Source of the DNA: Hoplostethus atlanticus
Lineage: Eukaryota; Chordata; Actinopteri; Trachichthyiformes; Trachichthyidae
Direction of reading: 5' to 3'
Assembly: GCA_034670405.1 (NCBI GenBank)
Contig: JAXDDX010000005.1
Span: 4,593,001-4,657,000, forward strand
Length of the DNA stretch: 64,000 bases
A program made the position numbers and the translations under genes. Below, piece after piece: positions 23,265 through 34,913 of the stretch (positions are counted from its first letter, which is position 1; each line of letters begins with the position of its first letter). A model generated the notes under the pieces. It was given only the letters and a program-made list of their open reading frames with translations. It had not been told where the DNA came from and made no database searches.

Positions 23265-23385
23265 ACTGTGTTTACACGGACTGCAATAATCCGACTATTG
23301 ACCTTATTCTAAGACAACATTTCGATTAAGCTGTTTACATGGGTCGCTTATTGAACGATTTCGTTCATGGTCCTGTACATGATTA
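23265..23385. repeat. Possible DNA-transposon end (GTTTACATG-type)
   Basis: GTGTTTACACGGACTGCAAT, CTGTTTACATGG and AATAATCCGACTATTG resemble the repeated GTTTACATG/AATAATC motifs found at 54009-54974. Only one end is visible. Confidence 0.3.
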
Positions 23386-23635
23386 ATGACTGGCATTGCA
23401 TTCTTCTGTGGATCTTTGTCAGGTTGCTTTTTTTTTGCTGTAAAGGTTTTGTTTCATTCATTTGTTTGTTTTAGCCAGAACCCTTTGTGTGTATGTCTTG
23501 TACTTGCATCAGTTCAAATATTAGAGGAGGAAGATTGTCCATTCGCAGATCATGACAATCAACCTGAGTCATATTACGGTCTTCCCATAGACATCCAGTG
23601 TAGTACATTACATTACATTACATTACAGTCATTTA

Positions 23636-24221
23636 TCAGACGCTTTTAGTCCAGGGATGAGTTGTATAGTCTGATGGCGGTGGGCAAGAAGGACCTCCGG
23701 TGTCGCTCTGTGGTACACCAAGGCAGGATGAGTCTGCTACCGAACGTCTCCTCTGCCTGGACAGAGTGTGGTGAAGTAGGTGAGAGACGTTGTCCATGAT
23801 GGCCAGCAGTTTGACCAACATTCTCCTCTCCACCACCTCACTGGGTCCAGGCTGGCCCCCAGGACAGACCCCGCCTTCCTCAGCAGTTTGTCTATCCTGT
23901 TGGTGTCTGCAGCTTTTAAGCTGCTGCCCCAGCACACAACCGCAAAGAAAAGCGCACTTGCCACCACCGACTGATAGAACACGTTCAGCATAGTTCTACA
24001 TGCGTTAAAGGACCTGAGCCTCCTCAGGAAGTAGAGTCGGCCCACTGGCCCTTCTTGTATGTAGCCTCAGTGTTCCCACTCCAGTCCAGCTTGTCATCCA
24101 GGTGCACTCCTAGGTACCTGTAAGACTGTACCAAGTCTACGTCCTCCCCCCGGATGGAAATGGGGGTAATTGGTGCCCTAGTCCTCCTGAAATCCTCCAC
24201 CATCTCTTTGGTTTTCCCCAC
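23636..24221 (-). pseudogene. LINE reverse transcriptase, thumb and C-terminal part
   Basis: In overlapping frames it shows YRYLGVHLDDKLDW, RLYFLRRLRSFNACRTML, VVASALFFAVVCWGSSLK and then VERRMLVKLLAIMDNVSH, the consecutive C-terminal blocks of this LINE family. At least three frame changes are needed to read it through. Confidence 0.8.
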
Positions 24222-24550
24222 GTTGAGCTGCAGTCACCAACCAGTCCTCTGTATTCCCCCTCCTGACCCCCCCTAACACATCCAACAATTGCAGAGTCGT
24301 CTGAGAACTTCTGCAAGTGGCACGACTCTGTGTCATACCTAAAGTCGGATGTGTAGAGAGTGAACAGGAAGGCAGCCAGGACGGCCCCCTGGGGGCCCCC
24401 TGTACTACTGACCACCAGATCTGATACACAGCCCTGCAGCCTCACATACTGTGGTCTGCCAGTCAGGTAGTCTATAATCCAGGTCACCAAGGGGCCATCC
24501 ACCTGCATTGTCCGAAGCTTATCTGGTGTTAAAGGCACTGGAGAAATCAA
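24137..24550 (-). pseudogene. LINE reverse transcriptase, catalytic part
   Basis: It has DYLTGRPQYVRLQG, GGPQGAVLAAFLFTLYTSDF (motif B) and FSDDSAIVGC, where F-S-D-D is the catalytic motif C. About ten residues normally present after motif A appear missing at its start. A frame change near 24225 leads into the next segment. Confidence 0.85.
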
Positions 24551-24562
24551 AAAACATGATCC

Positions 24563-25162
24563 TCACAGTGCTGCCGCCCTGTCCAGATGGGAGTGGGCCC
24601 GATGAAGCAGGTAGATGATGGCATCCTCTACTCCAATGTTAACCTGGTAGGCAAACTGTAGGGGGTCCAGTCCTTCCTTCACCAGGGGTCTGAGGTGAGC
24701 CAGCACGAGCCTTTCAAGGGTCTTCATGATGTGAGAAGTCAACGCCACAGGTCTGTAATCGTTCAAGACACTGGGACACCCTTTCCTAGGCACAGGGACC
24801 AGGCAGGAAGTCTTCCACAACAGTGGGACCCTTTCCAGGCTCAGTTTGAAGATATACTGGAGGACTCCACATGCCTTGGGGAGCCCTGGTTTGATCCCAT
24901 CAGGGCCTGCTGCCTTGCCTGCACGGAGCCTCTTCAGCTGCCTCTTCACCTGGTCAAATGTGATGATGATGTGTGGTTGTGTTGGGGTTGAGAATCCGGG
25001 GGGAAGGAAAGAGAGGGGAGTGGGGCTAGGGGATGGCGGAGCCACAGGGGAGTGTGGAGGTGGGGCAGATGGTGTGACGGAGGATGGTTGAGGAGTCTTT
25101 GAGTCAAACCTGTTGAAAAACAGGTTAAACAATGTGGCCATCCATCGGCTGGCTGACCACAT
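24563..25162 (-). pseudogene. LINE reverse transcriptase, fingers and palm start
   Basis: It contains GKAAGPDGIKPGL, LWKTSCLVPVPRKG and LNDYRPVALTSHIMKTLERL, the ordered conserved blocks at the start of CR1/L2/Rex1-like reverse transcriptases, then PLQFAYQVNIGVEDAI. Frame is lost near 24575, just before the motif A region, which is readable in another frame at 24520-24560. The upstream end (to about 25262) carries linker sequence. Confidence 0.85.
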
Positions 25163-25262
25163 TGTAGCCTGTGATGGTTTTCATGCCAGACCACACCTCT
25201 TTCATGCTGGTCTGCTGCAGCTTGTGTTCCATCTTCCTCCTGTAGGTGTCTTTGCTGTCTTT

Positions 25263-25523
25263 ATCATATCCCCTATCATATCCCTGTATCCCTGTATATC
25301 CCTCATATTGGTCAATAGTGGCAAAACATCAGTCTAACCCTGATTCTTGATAGCATAATACTGCATAATACCGTGTGTTAAATACTAATGAAATTTGTCA
25401 AACGAATTGAACTCAAACGACTTGGAATGTATTAAAGCATCTATGAGCAGGGATGGGAAAAAACGTGAGGGTACATTCATTTTATCTGAGAGTGCAATGC
25501 AAGCTAATGCACTAATGGACCTG
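25263..25523. other. Unique sequence
   Basis: Nothing was recognised. Confidence 0.4.
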
Positions 25524-25584
25524 ACCTGAACTGATTCTAATGCAACATTTTGATTGGATTTCACACAACTATGTATGAATTATT

Positions 25585-25623
<39 letters not shown>

Positions 25624-25745
25624 ATGGGTTTCAGTGGAGAGTTTTAGTGTCCCGTGGTCTAAATGCTGTTTGGTTTTCCCACCCTGACTAGAATACAATT
25701 CTGGGTTGAACACTGAATCCTTGCCATTTATAGAATGTCATTTGT
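25524..25745 (+). repeat. Dispersed repeat, copy A
   Basis: ACCTGAACTGATTCTAATGC, then GGGTTTCAGTGGAG, GTGGTCTAAATGCTGTTT and GAACACTGAATCCTTG are matched in the same order at 51461-51640. The family was not recognised. A (TTG)n array interrupts this copy at 25585-25622. Confidence 0.65.
25585..25622. repeat. TTG trinucleotide microsatellite
   Basis: About 12 to 13 GTT units. Confidence 0.9.
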
Positions 25746-26750
25746 GGGAGGGAGGGAGGGATCAACTGTGGAGCTTTGGAATGACATGTTTATGAAATCT
25801 TCCTTTTTTTTACTGTTTGCCTGTCATGTCAATTATATAATTATATGTCAATTGTTGAAAAAAGAAAGAAAGAAAAAAAAATAGAATGTCATTTGTGGAT
25901 TTGTGCAGATGTACTTGAACACATGCACACACTGAGAGGAAGAGACAGATTGAAAAACAGGGGAAAAAGATTTTTCTAAACAAATTCTAAATCCAATTTT
26001 AATTTGATCAATTCAGAATTATTCTACACTTGTCGCCATGGCAGTTCTGACGAGCCTCAACACGGGAGGCGGTGGGGTTGGAGGTGGGACGCATCAACAG
26101 CAGCACTGAAATGCCAGCCAAAGGCAGACAAGCAAGCAGTTCTGGCAAGAGCATGATGATTGGTGGAAAGATCCGACAGGTTACATGTAAATTGAAGAAG
26201 CAGGAAATGACAGTGGTGGGAAAAAGGTTACGGTGTGGGAAAATCCTGTTTCTAAAATCAGAGAGAGGGTTTTCCTGATTGTTTTCAGTCATTTATTAGT
26301 CATTTATTACTTACAACTACCAACAATTTTGGCTCTTAAAAAGTGACGAGTAAATTCTTCCAATGTGAAGTAACTGGCAGCATGTACAACTAGTCTTCCC
26401 AAGCATTTACCAATACACAGGATTTGATGTTGCAATGCTTTGTGCGGCAATCCAAGGGGAGCATTCATACAATATCAGATGTCAAAGGAACGATGCTCTA
26501 ACCCACAAATGGTGACTACATAAATCTACAGGACCATCAGCACCATTCACTAGCCGTCCAATCTAAATGCTCCAGGGTTGTGTGTGTGTGTTGGTGCAGG
26601 TATGTCACTGGGGTTATCGAGTGGACTCGTTGAATTAGGCCCACGACACCTCCAAAGAGAGACTCTTGCTTCCCTCTCAGAGCAACGGTCATCTGCTGAA
26701 GGAATAGGAGGCTGATGGTTTCATTAGGATGTACCAACACTGGATGGGAT
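25746..26750. other. Unique sequence, nothing recognised
   Basis: Short purine-rich tracts and one short TG repeat at 26579-26591. No gene was seen. Confidence 0.4.
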
Positions 26751-26752
26751 GA

Positions 26753-26935
26753 TGGGCCTGTTCACACTGCAGCTAGTAGTGTCCCAATTCAGATTTTTTC
26801 TCCCTCCCATGTGATGTTTTCCAATCAGTGTGAACGGCCAAAAAACTGCATGGATTTTTTTCAAATCCGATCTGGACCGGATGCGGTGCTAAATCGGATC
26901 CAGAGTCACGCGACCAACGTGCGACTTGCATTTGA
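26753..26935. repeat. Arm of a non-autonomous DNA transposon, interrupted by a LINE
   Basis: GGGCCTGTTCACACTGCAGC begins a stretch with CAAATCCGATCTGG and AATCGGATCC, typical of teleost elements that start TTCACACTGC. It ends where the LINE tail begins. A GCAGTGTGAAC at about 28276, beyond the LINE, could be the opposite end. Confidence 0.4.
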
Positions 26936-27201
26936 ATCAAATCAAATCAAATCACATTTATTTGTATAGCCCTTAATCACCGTTACAGTCTCTAAGGGCT
27001 TCACAGTGCCCAACATGTGAAAATAATAAATGGTTAGTACACGACATCCCCCAGCCTTAGACCCTCACAGAGGACAAGGAAAAACTCCCACAAACCCTCA
27101 CTGGGAAAATTGGGAGAAACCTTGGGCGGCATCACAGCAACGGCAACTCAGTCAGCGTCATCATAGGACTAGGGGACCATGCAGGCGCCAACACTGCCCA
27201 C

Positions 27202-27357
27202 ATAGGAGAACGCAACGTCCGCTCAGTCAGCATCGTGCTAGGAGGCGGGACCAACCAGACGCCAACTCTGCCCAGATAGGAGAACGCAACGTCCGCTCAG
27301 TCAGCATCGTCCTAGGAGGCGGGACCAACCAGACGCCAACTCTGCCGGGCTGCGGCC
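27202..27357. repeat. Tandem duplication in LINE 3' UTR, ~78-bp units
   Basis: Two adjacent units each contain AACGCAACGTCCGCTCAGTC, then AGCATCGT, CTAGGAGGCGGGACCAACCA and GACGCCAACTCTGCC, with about one mismatch. A diverged third unit may precede them at 27150-27200. Confidence 0.8.
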
Positions 27358-27561
27358 TGGAACAGATAGGAGACTCACCCACACACACACATACACACAC
27401 TCTCACTCACACAGACAAACATGACCAGCGTCAGTGGACAGGAGCAGGTAGACCAGGAGAATAGGACATGTAGGCAGGATGCTAGTATCCATCGGCAGGA
27501 CCCTGATCTAGGATGAGCTAACTGGTCTAGCCTTACTCTGAGAAGAGACTGAGCCACTCCC

Positions 27562-28107
27562 TCAAGGCTGGTCAAATGACAGAGAGAATAAATGGGTTTT
27601 TAGCCTTGACTTAAAGACTTGGATAGAGCCTGCCTCTCTGATTGAGGCAGGCAGACTGTTCCATAGATAGGGAGCCCGGTAAGAGAAGGCTCTGTTACCT
27701 GCAGTTTTCTTTTTGACTGCTGGGATAGACAGGTAGCCAGCGTCCTGAGATCTGAGGGCGCGTGGCGGTTTATAAGGTTTAATCAAATCGGATAAATAGG
27801 ACGGTGCCATCCCATGTAATGATTTATATGTAAGTAAAAGCACCTTAAAGTCACACCTGGCCTGAATTGGTAGCCAGTGTAATGAGGACAGGATGGGAGT
27901 TATATGGTCGAATTTCCTAGTTTTGGTCAGGATTCTGGCAGCAGCATTCTGGACCAGTTGTAGTTTTTTAGTGCGCCCAGTAGGTAAGCCCGAGAAAAGG
28001 ACATTGCAATAATCGATTCTGGATGATACAAAGGCATGTACTAAAATTTCTGCGTCTGCCTCTGTTAGCATAGAACAAATCAGAATTTGGCAGCGTTGCC
28101 GTGACAA
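27562..28107 (-). pseudogene. L2-like LINE reverse transcriptase C-terminal fragment
   Basis: This is an uninterrupted 181-residue frame ending in a natural stop at 27562. It starts inside the protein: ADAEILVHAFVSSRIDYCN, LQLVQNAAARILTKTRKFDH, LHWLPIQARCDFKVLLLTYK and YLWNSLPASIREAGSIQVFK are the consecutive C-terminal blocks of L2-like LINEs, downstream of the catalytic palm. The catalytic aspartates are therefore absent. The lack of frame breaks suggests a younger insertion than the LINE at 23605-25262. No start codon of its own is expected. Confidence 0.85.
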
Positions 28108-28109
28108 TG

Positions 28110-28510
28110 AGTAAATGTTACATCATTCACCTGAGACGGCAGCATCAGCGTGGAGGACACACACACACAACACAATGGTGGAAAGAAAGTCAAATAGCCG
28201 ACTTGATTGGTATTTGAGGACGGCACAGACGTCTTTTGTCATTGTTACTCTGCCAGAACCGAGCGCGAAAGGGCCCGCAGTGTGAACGTCGCTCGAGAGA
28301 CGAGGAGACAGACACATCTGCTCCGCACACCAGCGTTCATTCTTTTTATATGCACTCCTTACTCTGCAAAAACATGACCACGGGGGAAAACTTCAGCCTA
28401 TGTCAAGAGTGCAATTACAGTGGCTCCCATCTCTCTAGATTGATCTTTGAGAACGAGTTACGGAAAGTTTTCCTGCAGGGGAAGCGCCGCTCAGACAAAT
28501 CCAAGCCGTC
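28110..28510. other. Unique sequence right of the LINE
   Basis: It may include the far arm of the interrupted DNA transposon up to about 28290. No gene was seen. Confidence 0.4.
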
Positions 28511-28533
28511 TTTTTTTTTTTTTTTTTTTTTTT
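28511..28533. repeat. Poly-T tract
   Basis: 23 consecutive T. Confidence 0.95.
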
Positions 28534-29348
28534 GGAGTTTGCTTTGAGTTTTCCTCCGAGGGTAATGGCCTAAAACCGTCCGGGCCCCAGCCTGGCTGTC
28601 AGCCCGGTTCAGCAGACAGCCGAGGTCTACCAGAGCAATACGCCGGAGGCCATTTTGGGTGTCACCGAGGCCGTTTTGGGTGTCTCATTTTGACAACGCT
28701 GTAATATATCACCCCCGCTGTGTAATCTGTCTCTTCTGTCTCTTCTGTCCACTCTAATAGTGTCTCCGGTGGCTGGCGATCGCAGCCCCTGCCAGAAGCC
28801 TGACCTCGCCAGCTGGCTTCAGACAGTGCCCCCACTGGGTACGGAGGACCCCGCCCCGCTTTCGCACCAAGGAGATTTACACCGGGAAGCGTGAACGGTT
28901 AATTCAATCAGAGACGCCCGCCAGATTTCCTTAGATTAAAAATAGAAATATTAATTCCAAGCTCATGCAATGTAAATTCAAATTAATTAAAACTGTATAT
29001 CATTCAGCAAATAATTGGATCTCAATCATCTGTGTAATGAGAGGCATTTGATTAATCTGCTTTAAAAAAATAAAAAAAAAACATCCAAAAGTGATCATAC
29101 CTCTTTTTCTCTGAGTGGATTTTCAGAATTGAATAAATCTGTGTGAAGTGGGGAGGAACCCAAGCACATGTTTTGGATATATAGATGGGTTGCGATATGG
29201 ATGTGAATGGATTTCTACCCTCATCCAGACTGTGTCAGTAGCGCAGGGGAGCGTGAGCAGAGATAATTTATATCCAGAAGTGGGAAGCTTACTGTGCGGC
29301 GAGAGGAGAAGCGTGCATGACTCAAGGGGCCCCATCCGTAGTGGAGAG
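28534..29348. other. Unique sequence, candidate conserved non-coding stretch
   Basis: 28905-29065 is AT-rich and unbroken by simple repeats, with ATTAAT, TTAATTAAAA and TTGATTAATC sites close together. No exon was recognised. Confidence 0.4.
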
Positions 29349-29385
29349 GTGGTGGTGGTGGTGGTGGTGGGGGGGGGGGGGGGGG
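29349..29385. repeat. GGT microsatellite and poly-G
   Basis: About seven GGT units are followed by 16 G. The long frames over it are repeat artefacts. Confidence 0.9.
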
Positions 29386-29689
29386 TGACGGCTCCGGGGC
29401 TGCGGTAGGGGAGGAAGGGAGGTGAGGAGGCGGAAGAAGGGGGATGATGCTTGACCTTAGCTGTTGGAACAACCCCCCTGGGGTCAGTCGCTCTTCCGAT
29501 TTCTTCCCGTTCGGGAGGCGAGATGATCCTCCGGTGCATCGGGGACCGAAACAAATGAAATGGTTAGCAGGCGCACATGTCACCGAGACAGCCTGCGTGC
29601 TGTCGCTGCCTGCTGCTGTAACTTTGAAACTGTGTCTTATTTCCTCCCGCCGCGTTTTGCTTTTCTCCAGGTCTATTCCACACTCTACC
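29386..29689. other. Unique sequence
   Basis: Nothing was recognised. Confidence 0.4.
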
Positions 29690-29895
29690 CTCCTCTACAC
29701 CAATGTTAGCCTGGTAGGCAAACTGTAGGGGGCCCAGTCCTTCCTTCACCAGGGGTCTGAGGTGAGCCAGCATTAGCCTTTCAAGGGTCTTCATGATGTG
29801 AGAAGTCAACAACACAGGTCTGTAATCGTTCAAGACACTGGGACGCCTTTTCCTAGGCACAGGGACCAGGCAGGAAGTCTTCCACAACAGTCTTC
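29690..29895 (-). mobile_element. Fragment of the same LINE family as 23605-25262
   Basis: It is nearly identical to about 24630-24835, covering the blocks LWKTSCLVPVPRK, LNDYRPV and GPLQFAYQANIGVE on the minus strand. Only about 205 bp remains, with no LINE tail at its left end, so it is an internal fragment. Confidence 0.85.
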
Positions 29896-30015
29896 CCACA
29901 CAGATACAATGCTGCCCGGATCATTGAGACATTTGGTTAGTGTCTGTTTTTAGCATGGTCCTGGACCAGAAAACAAGCCAACAACATCCAGGGACCGTGC
30001 AATTTCCCAGCAACA

Positions 30016-30105
30016 CCATGCCTCACATTCATACAGTGAGACACATTCCTACTAGGAGCTGCCCAGTGCAACCATAGTCTTCTGTGGAGGGCACCTCAAC
30101 AGTAG
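30016..30105 (+). repeat. Dispersed repeat fragment, related to 39083-39221
   Basis: CACATTCATACAG, GAGCTGCCCAGTGCAAC, TCTTCT and GGGCACCTCAACAGTAGTTG occur in the same order as at 39083-39221. This copy lacks about 50 bp from the middle. Confidence 0.65.
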
Positions 30106-31760
30106 TTGTTGATGGTGCATGGGTGGAAGTAGTAGAGTGTAATTTCTACTTCAGATCATGGTCTAAATATCATATGTATACTTATAGCATACATACGTAT
30201 CGTGGGCTGCTGGCTTGTCATGATATTTTATTGTTTCTAGTTTGAAATTGGCTGTGACAGTTTCCACGGGTCCCTTCTTGGCTGCTGCGGCGTTGTGTGC
30301 ACGGCAGGCTGAACACCACATAGTGAGTTTATTTGTACCTAGCCAGTCCCTACCGGTCTTCCAGCTCTTCACAAACAGCCTTATTCTTTTTAGTTATTTT
30401 TGGAGGAACGGTTTCTTCTCAGTGGTACATTTGCAAAAAATGGATACATGTGTTTTTTTAGATGAGGTTGGTTTGCAGGGTATGGAGCGATTACTGGTTG
30501 AGAAATCAGAAATAAATAAGATAGGATGAATATAAATGAAAAAGCGAGTGGATAAAATATGTAGTATGATAAAAACACAAATCTTGTTAATCTTCTAACT
30601 AACTAACTAAATCTATATCTTACAAATGAATGTCAAAAACAGGTACATATTTGTGAATAAATGTTTAGAGTTTTTCATAAAAATTACCAAACAGAAATAT
30701 TTTCATTAATATTTTCTTATCTAAAAAATATATAAAATCATAATACATATATATAGAATGTAGTATTAGTTTATTCATTCCCTTTTTTATTTATATTGAT
30801 CCTATTTTTTTTAATTTATGAATTTTGAACCAATAATCTGCTCTTGTTTACGGTAGCTAGCTGCTTCCGTCAGCGAGCTAAAGCTAAAGAGCCGCTGCTG
30901 CTGTCTGTAACCCTGTCGCCTCAGCTTGTGGAGCATTGGCGGCATGGCAACAGTGCAGAGTTCTGATTGGCTGGCTGAAGCAGCCAGACGACGAGCCCTC
31001 GGATTTTAAAGTGGATCAGAAGAAACGGACTGAGAAGCATTGAAATCTCTATGACACCTTAAATAAATGTTGCCGTACATTCATGCATAGGATTGAGAAT
31101 CTACCACTCAATCTCGTCAACTCGCCAATTTCCTGGGAGAGCGTTACCCGTTCACTTTCCGGGGATTCAAACCGGCAACCTTTTGAAACAAGCCAGCTTC
31201 TGTCAGGTGATTTCAGCACAAATTCTCCCAACACAAATTGAGCAAACGGGTCAATTTCATGAGGAATTTCCAAACCCCAGCAGAGAAGCTGGGCAGGTGG
31301 GGGAGGGGAGGGGTGTGGATTCACGTCCCCTTTGTGGCCCCTGACACAAACACCACATCAGCACCAATTTCTGTCACTTACTCCTGGCTAAGATCAGGAA
31401 CGATTACTGCGGGTGCCACCTGGACGGGTGAGGCCCCGGGCTGGTGTGGCGGCGGCGGCGCTGGGCCTCAGCTGGTCCCCGTAATTTACACTGACACCTC
31501 ATTTTAGAAGCTTTCGCCTCGGCCACACCGGGAGTCGGCCGGGGGAGAGACTTAATCTAATCACTGGGAGGACGGGGAGATATTACCCTCTGCTATTTCT
31601 CTGCTATAACTCCCTCCTCAGCTGCGAGACGAAATGGAAAAACAGCACGGTCTACCGCTTTGCTTACATGTATCATTTGGTTGTGAATTTGAACTTTTTT
31701 TTTTTTTCTCCGTCGCATCGTTTGGTAGAACTCAAAAACCTGCTAGTCACGACTGTACCA
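30106..31760. other. Unique AT-rich then GC-rich sequence
   Basis: 30540-30840 is very AT-rich and includes one ATTTGTGAATAAATG similar to motifs in the element at 1-1370. No gene was recognised. Confidence 0.4.
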
Positions 31761-31786
31761 ACCACACACACACACACACACACACA
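31761..31786. repeat. CA microsatellite
   Basis: About 12 CA units. Confidence 0.9.
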
Positions 31787-32333
31787 AAATGTAATTATCA
31801 GGCCACAACAGGCAATAAGTGTAATAAGTGTGAGGGAGAGAACAAGGCAGAGAGAGAGAGAGAGGGTGGTTGTAGGGGGAGTCAGTGGTTTGAATATCTC
31901 AGTAGCAGAAAGAGAAAGTCCAATATTGCGTTTTCTTAATCAAGAGCTTAAGGCGTTCCCCTTGTCCCCCCCCCCCCTCCCAACTTCAGAGCGTCGCCTT
32001 TTAGACAAACAAGTCCCCAGCTCCCCGCGCAAAATCATCAGAAAACTCCCGACAAATAAACACTCACAAAATAGAAGAAAATAGTTCGGTGGAATTCTAG
32101 CGCGGCAAAGAAAGACTCCAATTAAGGAATGCAATAAATCTGATGACCGTGGGCCCTGAGAGTCTGCGGCGGGGCCCCGAATATCCTGAGAGGACGTAGC
32201 GCTTCTTCTTCTCTCTGCGAATCAAATCAAAGCTAACGCAAACAGCGTGAGCAAACAGAGCCCCGCCGAGGTCTCCCGCTTGACCTTGACACATTCAGCA
32301 ACACCTTCCGAAAATACTGTTGTCGCCTGCAGC

Positions 32334-32334
<1 letters not shown>
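31787..32334. other. Unique sequence
   Basis: Short GA run at 31848-31863 and C-run at 31968-31978. No gene was seen. Confidence 0.4.

Positions 32335-32368
<34 letters not shown>
32335..32368. repeat. CT microsatellite
   Basis: About 17 TC units. Confidence 0.9.
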
Positions 32369-32371
<3 letters not shown>

Positions 32372-32982
32372 CTCTTTCACCGCACACTCCCATTTGCAAG
32401 GTGACGTGTGACGGGCTCTCCTTTACAAATATTGAGTCGGACTTGCTGAACACCGACGTGCGAATAAGCCCCGGTTCGCCACGCGGGCCCTTTCTAAAAT
32501 TACCCCAGCCCAAAGTCGTGAGAGGATTGGCGGGGTGGGGTGGATGCGGGGGGGTGGGGGCAGCAGGTGTTTTTGCTCCGTGGTGTATTTACGGAGGAAT
32601 TAAGCTGTAATGTCAGAGGCTGCTTTGTCGGATGACTCTTTCTTCTGTCAGAGGTTGGACATTGTTGCAGGAGGGAGACGAAAGCAGCTGGCAACATTGC
32701 CAAAGATGATTTCTATCTTTTTCCCTCTGGTGCAGGAGTAAACAAACAGAGTAGTAAACAAAACAATGAAACAGTGAGAAGGTTAGTTTGCTTGGTTAGA
32801 ATTAGTAAAAGCAACGATTGTTGCTAGGGTTCAGCAAGATGTCACGGGACAGTTTCTCAAATGATGATGACAAATACTGTTGGATGTCAGTTGAGTCTTG
32901 ACTGGTATGGGTTTTGGAAGGCCGATACTGAGATTTTTGGATTGATGAAAATAAATAAAAATGCTAAATAAATGTCAAATAA

Positions 32983-32983
<1 letters not shown>
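32369..32983. other. Unique sequence
   Basis: Nothing was recognised. Confidence 0.4.

Positions 32984-33036
<53 letters not shown>
32984..33036. repeat. AAT trinucleotide microsatellite
   Basis: About 17 uninterrupted AAT units. Confidence 0.95.
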
Positions 33037-33037
<1 letters not shown>

Positions 33038-34672
33038 TTAAAAAAGAATACATTCATACTTGGGTGGAATCTCTCTTTGTGAAAACAGACTGTGCAAACT
33101 TATTAACATTACATCTGAACAGGACTCACTAACCCTACTCACATCCCACCCTGTTCAGAGGTCCAAAATCTGCAATATTTAGTTTTTTAATATATATTTA
33201 ATGTAGATTGATTGGAGCCTCGGTGTGGGAATAATATGTGCCTGCCACTCAGCGGTTCAGGGAATACCGAGGCTGACGGTACGTTTTTAGCGGCTGGTGT
33301 CGGTTGAGAGGCCCGGAGAAAAAAAACAACCCAAACCCTGTTTAAATATTATTGAGCATAATGCATTCACAGAGGTGGAAAGGAGGCCGGGGTTATAATT
33401 GAAAATGAGCTGAAACCGGCTGACAAAAGCCCCGCTGAAGTGATTATCTTTTATTCATTAGAATTTCAATCTTCTGAGGCCCCGTCACGAGGAAAATTGG
33501 AATTCACTGTCACTACTGTTCACTTGCTATTGTGATTCAGAGAATGTGTGCTGGTGAACGTGCGTCTATTCAGCGCGCGAGTACAAAGAACATGAAACCA
33601 GATGGGAAGGATTACAGAACGACGGATTCAGATGTATATATGAGTGAACCCGCGACATGAGAAAGATCTAAAGACAAAGCAGTGTTGCTCTGGATGTCCA
33701 GAAGGTTGTTAGACTGTACTGCCAGTGCAATAATGCATTCAAACACACACACATTTTCACAGAGAACATTTTGATATATTTTCATATTGAGATTGTGGCG
33801 GGAGATGTGACCCCGTTCGAAGCCTCGTGACAGCATTCTGGAAGTGTCTGGTTCAAAACAGGTTCTGGTGCGACGGCTCCCCTTGTTGAGTATCTTACAA
33901 ACCAGGTCGATGTGAAAATGAGATGCTCAGAAGTTCAATTGTGTCGTTAAAATCCACTTTGAACGTCTCGGAAATGGAAAACTCTGTGTCAAAGTTCTAC
34001 CATTTATCCTACTCTGTGTGGCCTCTAGCACTCCAAGACCAAATATCGATAGAAGAGATGTGTGGGTGAAACAAGTCCGAGGAGCCTCGATAAATATCAT
34101 TGCACGATCCAGCACTGTGGCCTTGTATATGAGAATTTGATGGTGTGACGCACTCGTTTTTGAACTTGGGTCTGCGGTGTCGGAAGCCACACAGGGTCAC
34201 AGAGCGGCACTTGCGCAGAGTTTTTCTGTTCCTGAGGATATTCAAAATAGACTTTAACAAAGAAATCAAACCTTTGAGTGTCGGTGTTTCACATCTGTCC
34301 GTTTTTCTGCATATACTCCCAAAGGAAGCTGTCACATCACCTGTCACACAGTGACCAGCCGCCTCTATGCGGTCAAGATGTCCTCTGAGGTGCGGAATTG
34401 GACTCGAGACGTGAGCAAAAATGAATTGCGGCGACATCGGGCTTGCCGTACGTCATGGGGCTGCTCACCGTTTCCTGCAAGCCAGGATTAAACGCTTGCA
34501 GGAAACGCATCATTAACAAGGCTCTTTGTCCCACAGCTGCAGAAACAAAGCCCAGCAGCGCATTATCCAATGTTTTGTCTAAGGTCAAGGTGTGAGCTCA
34601 CGGCTCGACAAAGGCAATTATTCCAGGTCAGTGGCCTATTGGTCTCGAGAGGAAAAGATAGGTTGGGTGTGG

Positions 34673-34674
<2 letters not shown>
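33037..34674. other. Unique sequence, nothing recognised
   Basis: A 142-codon minus-strand frame at 34009-34437 resembles no known protein. No repeats were seen. Confidence 0.4.

Positions 34675-34709
<35 letters not shown>
34675..34709. repeat. GT microsatellite
   Basis: About 17 GT units. CA arrays of opposite polarity follow at 34809-34830 and 34887-34913, so the cluster could form a weak inverted structure. Confidence 0.9.
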
Positions 34710-34710
<1 letters not shown>

Positions 34711-34913
34711 CGATTCTTTCATACCCTTTTCATCATGTTCATCATGACTGGGGTGAGCGAGCAGGTTAACTAAGACCCGCTGCTTATCAACACACCAGAG
34801 CGTCTAAGACACACACACACACACACACACCAACATACAAATACACATTGGAGTATTCACACATGCATCTACACACAATCACTCCAACACACACACACAC
34901 ACACACACACACA

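Larger units (their letters stand above)
23605..25262 (-). mobile_element. 5'-truncated CR1/L2/Rex1-like LINE, minus strand
   Basis: The minus strand carries the C-terminal two thirds of a LINE reverse transcriptase in several frames, ending on the left in a short TGTAA tail array (23607-23627). The 5' side stops near 25262, so the insertion is 5' truncated as usual for target-primed LINEs. Multiple frame changes mean the copy is dead. Its family recurs as a 205-bp fragment at 29690-29895. Confidence 0.85.
26936..28107 (-). mobile_element. 5'-truncated L2-like LINE, minus strand
   Basis: The left end is an AATCAAATC array (the LINE tail), followed by about 600 bp of 3' untranslated sequence with two near-identical ~78-bp blocks at about 27202-27279 and 27280-27357 (the second shares GAGAACGCAACGTCCGCTCA). 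A 181-residue open frame of LINE reverse transcriptase C-terminus follows. The right (5') end near 28095-28107 is abrupt, as expected for 5' truncation. A target duplication was not identified. Confidence 0.85.

Noticed and set aside
34009-34437. 142-codon minus-strand frame
   Set aside because: No recognisable domain, and it overlaps other frames.
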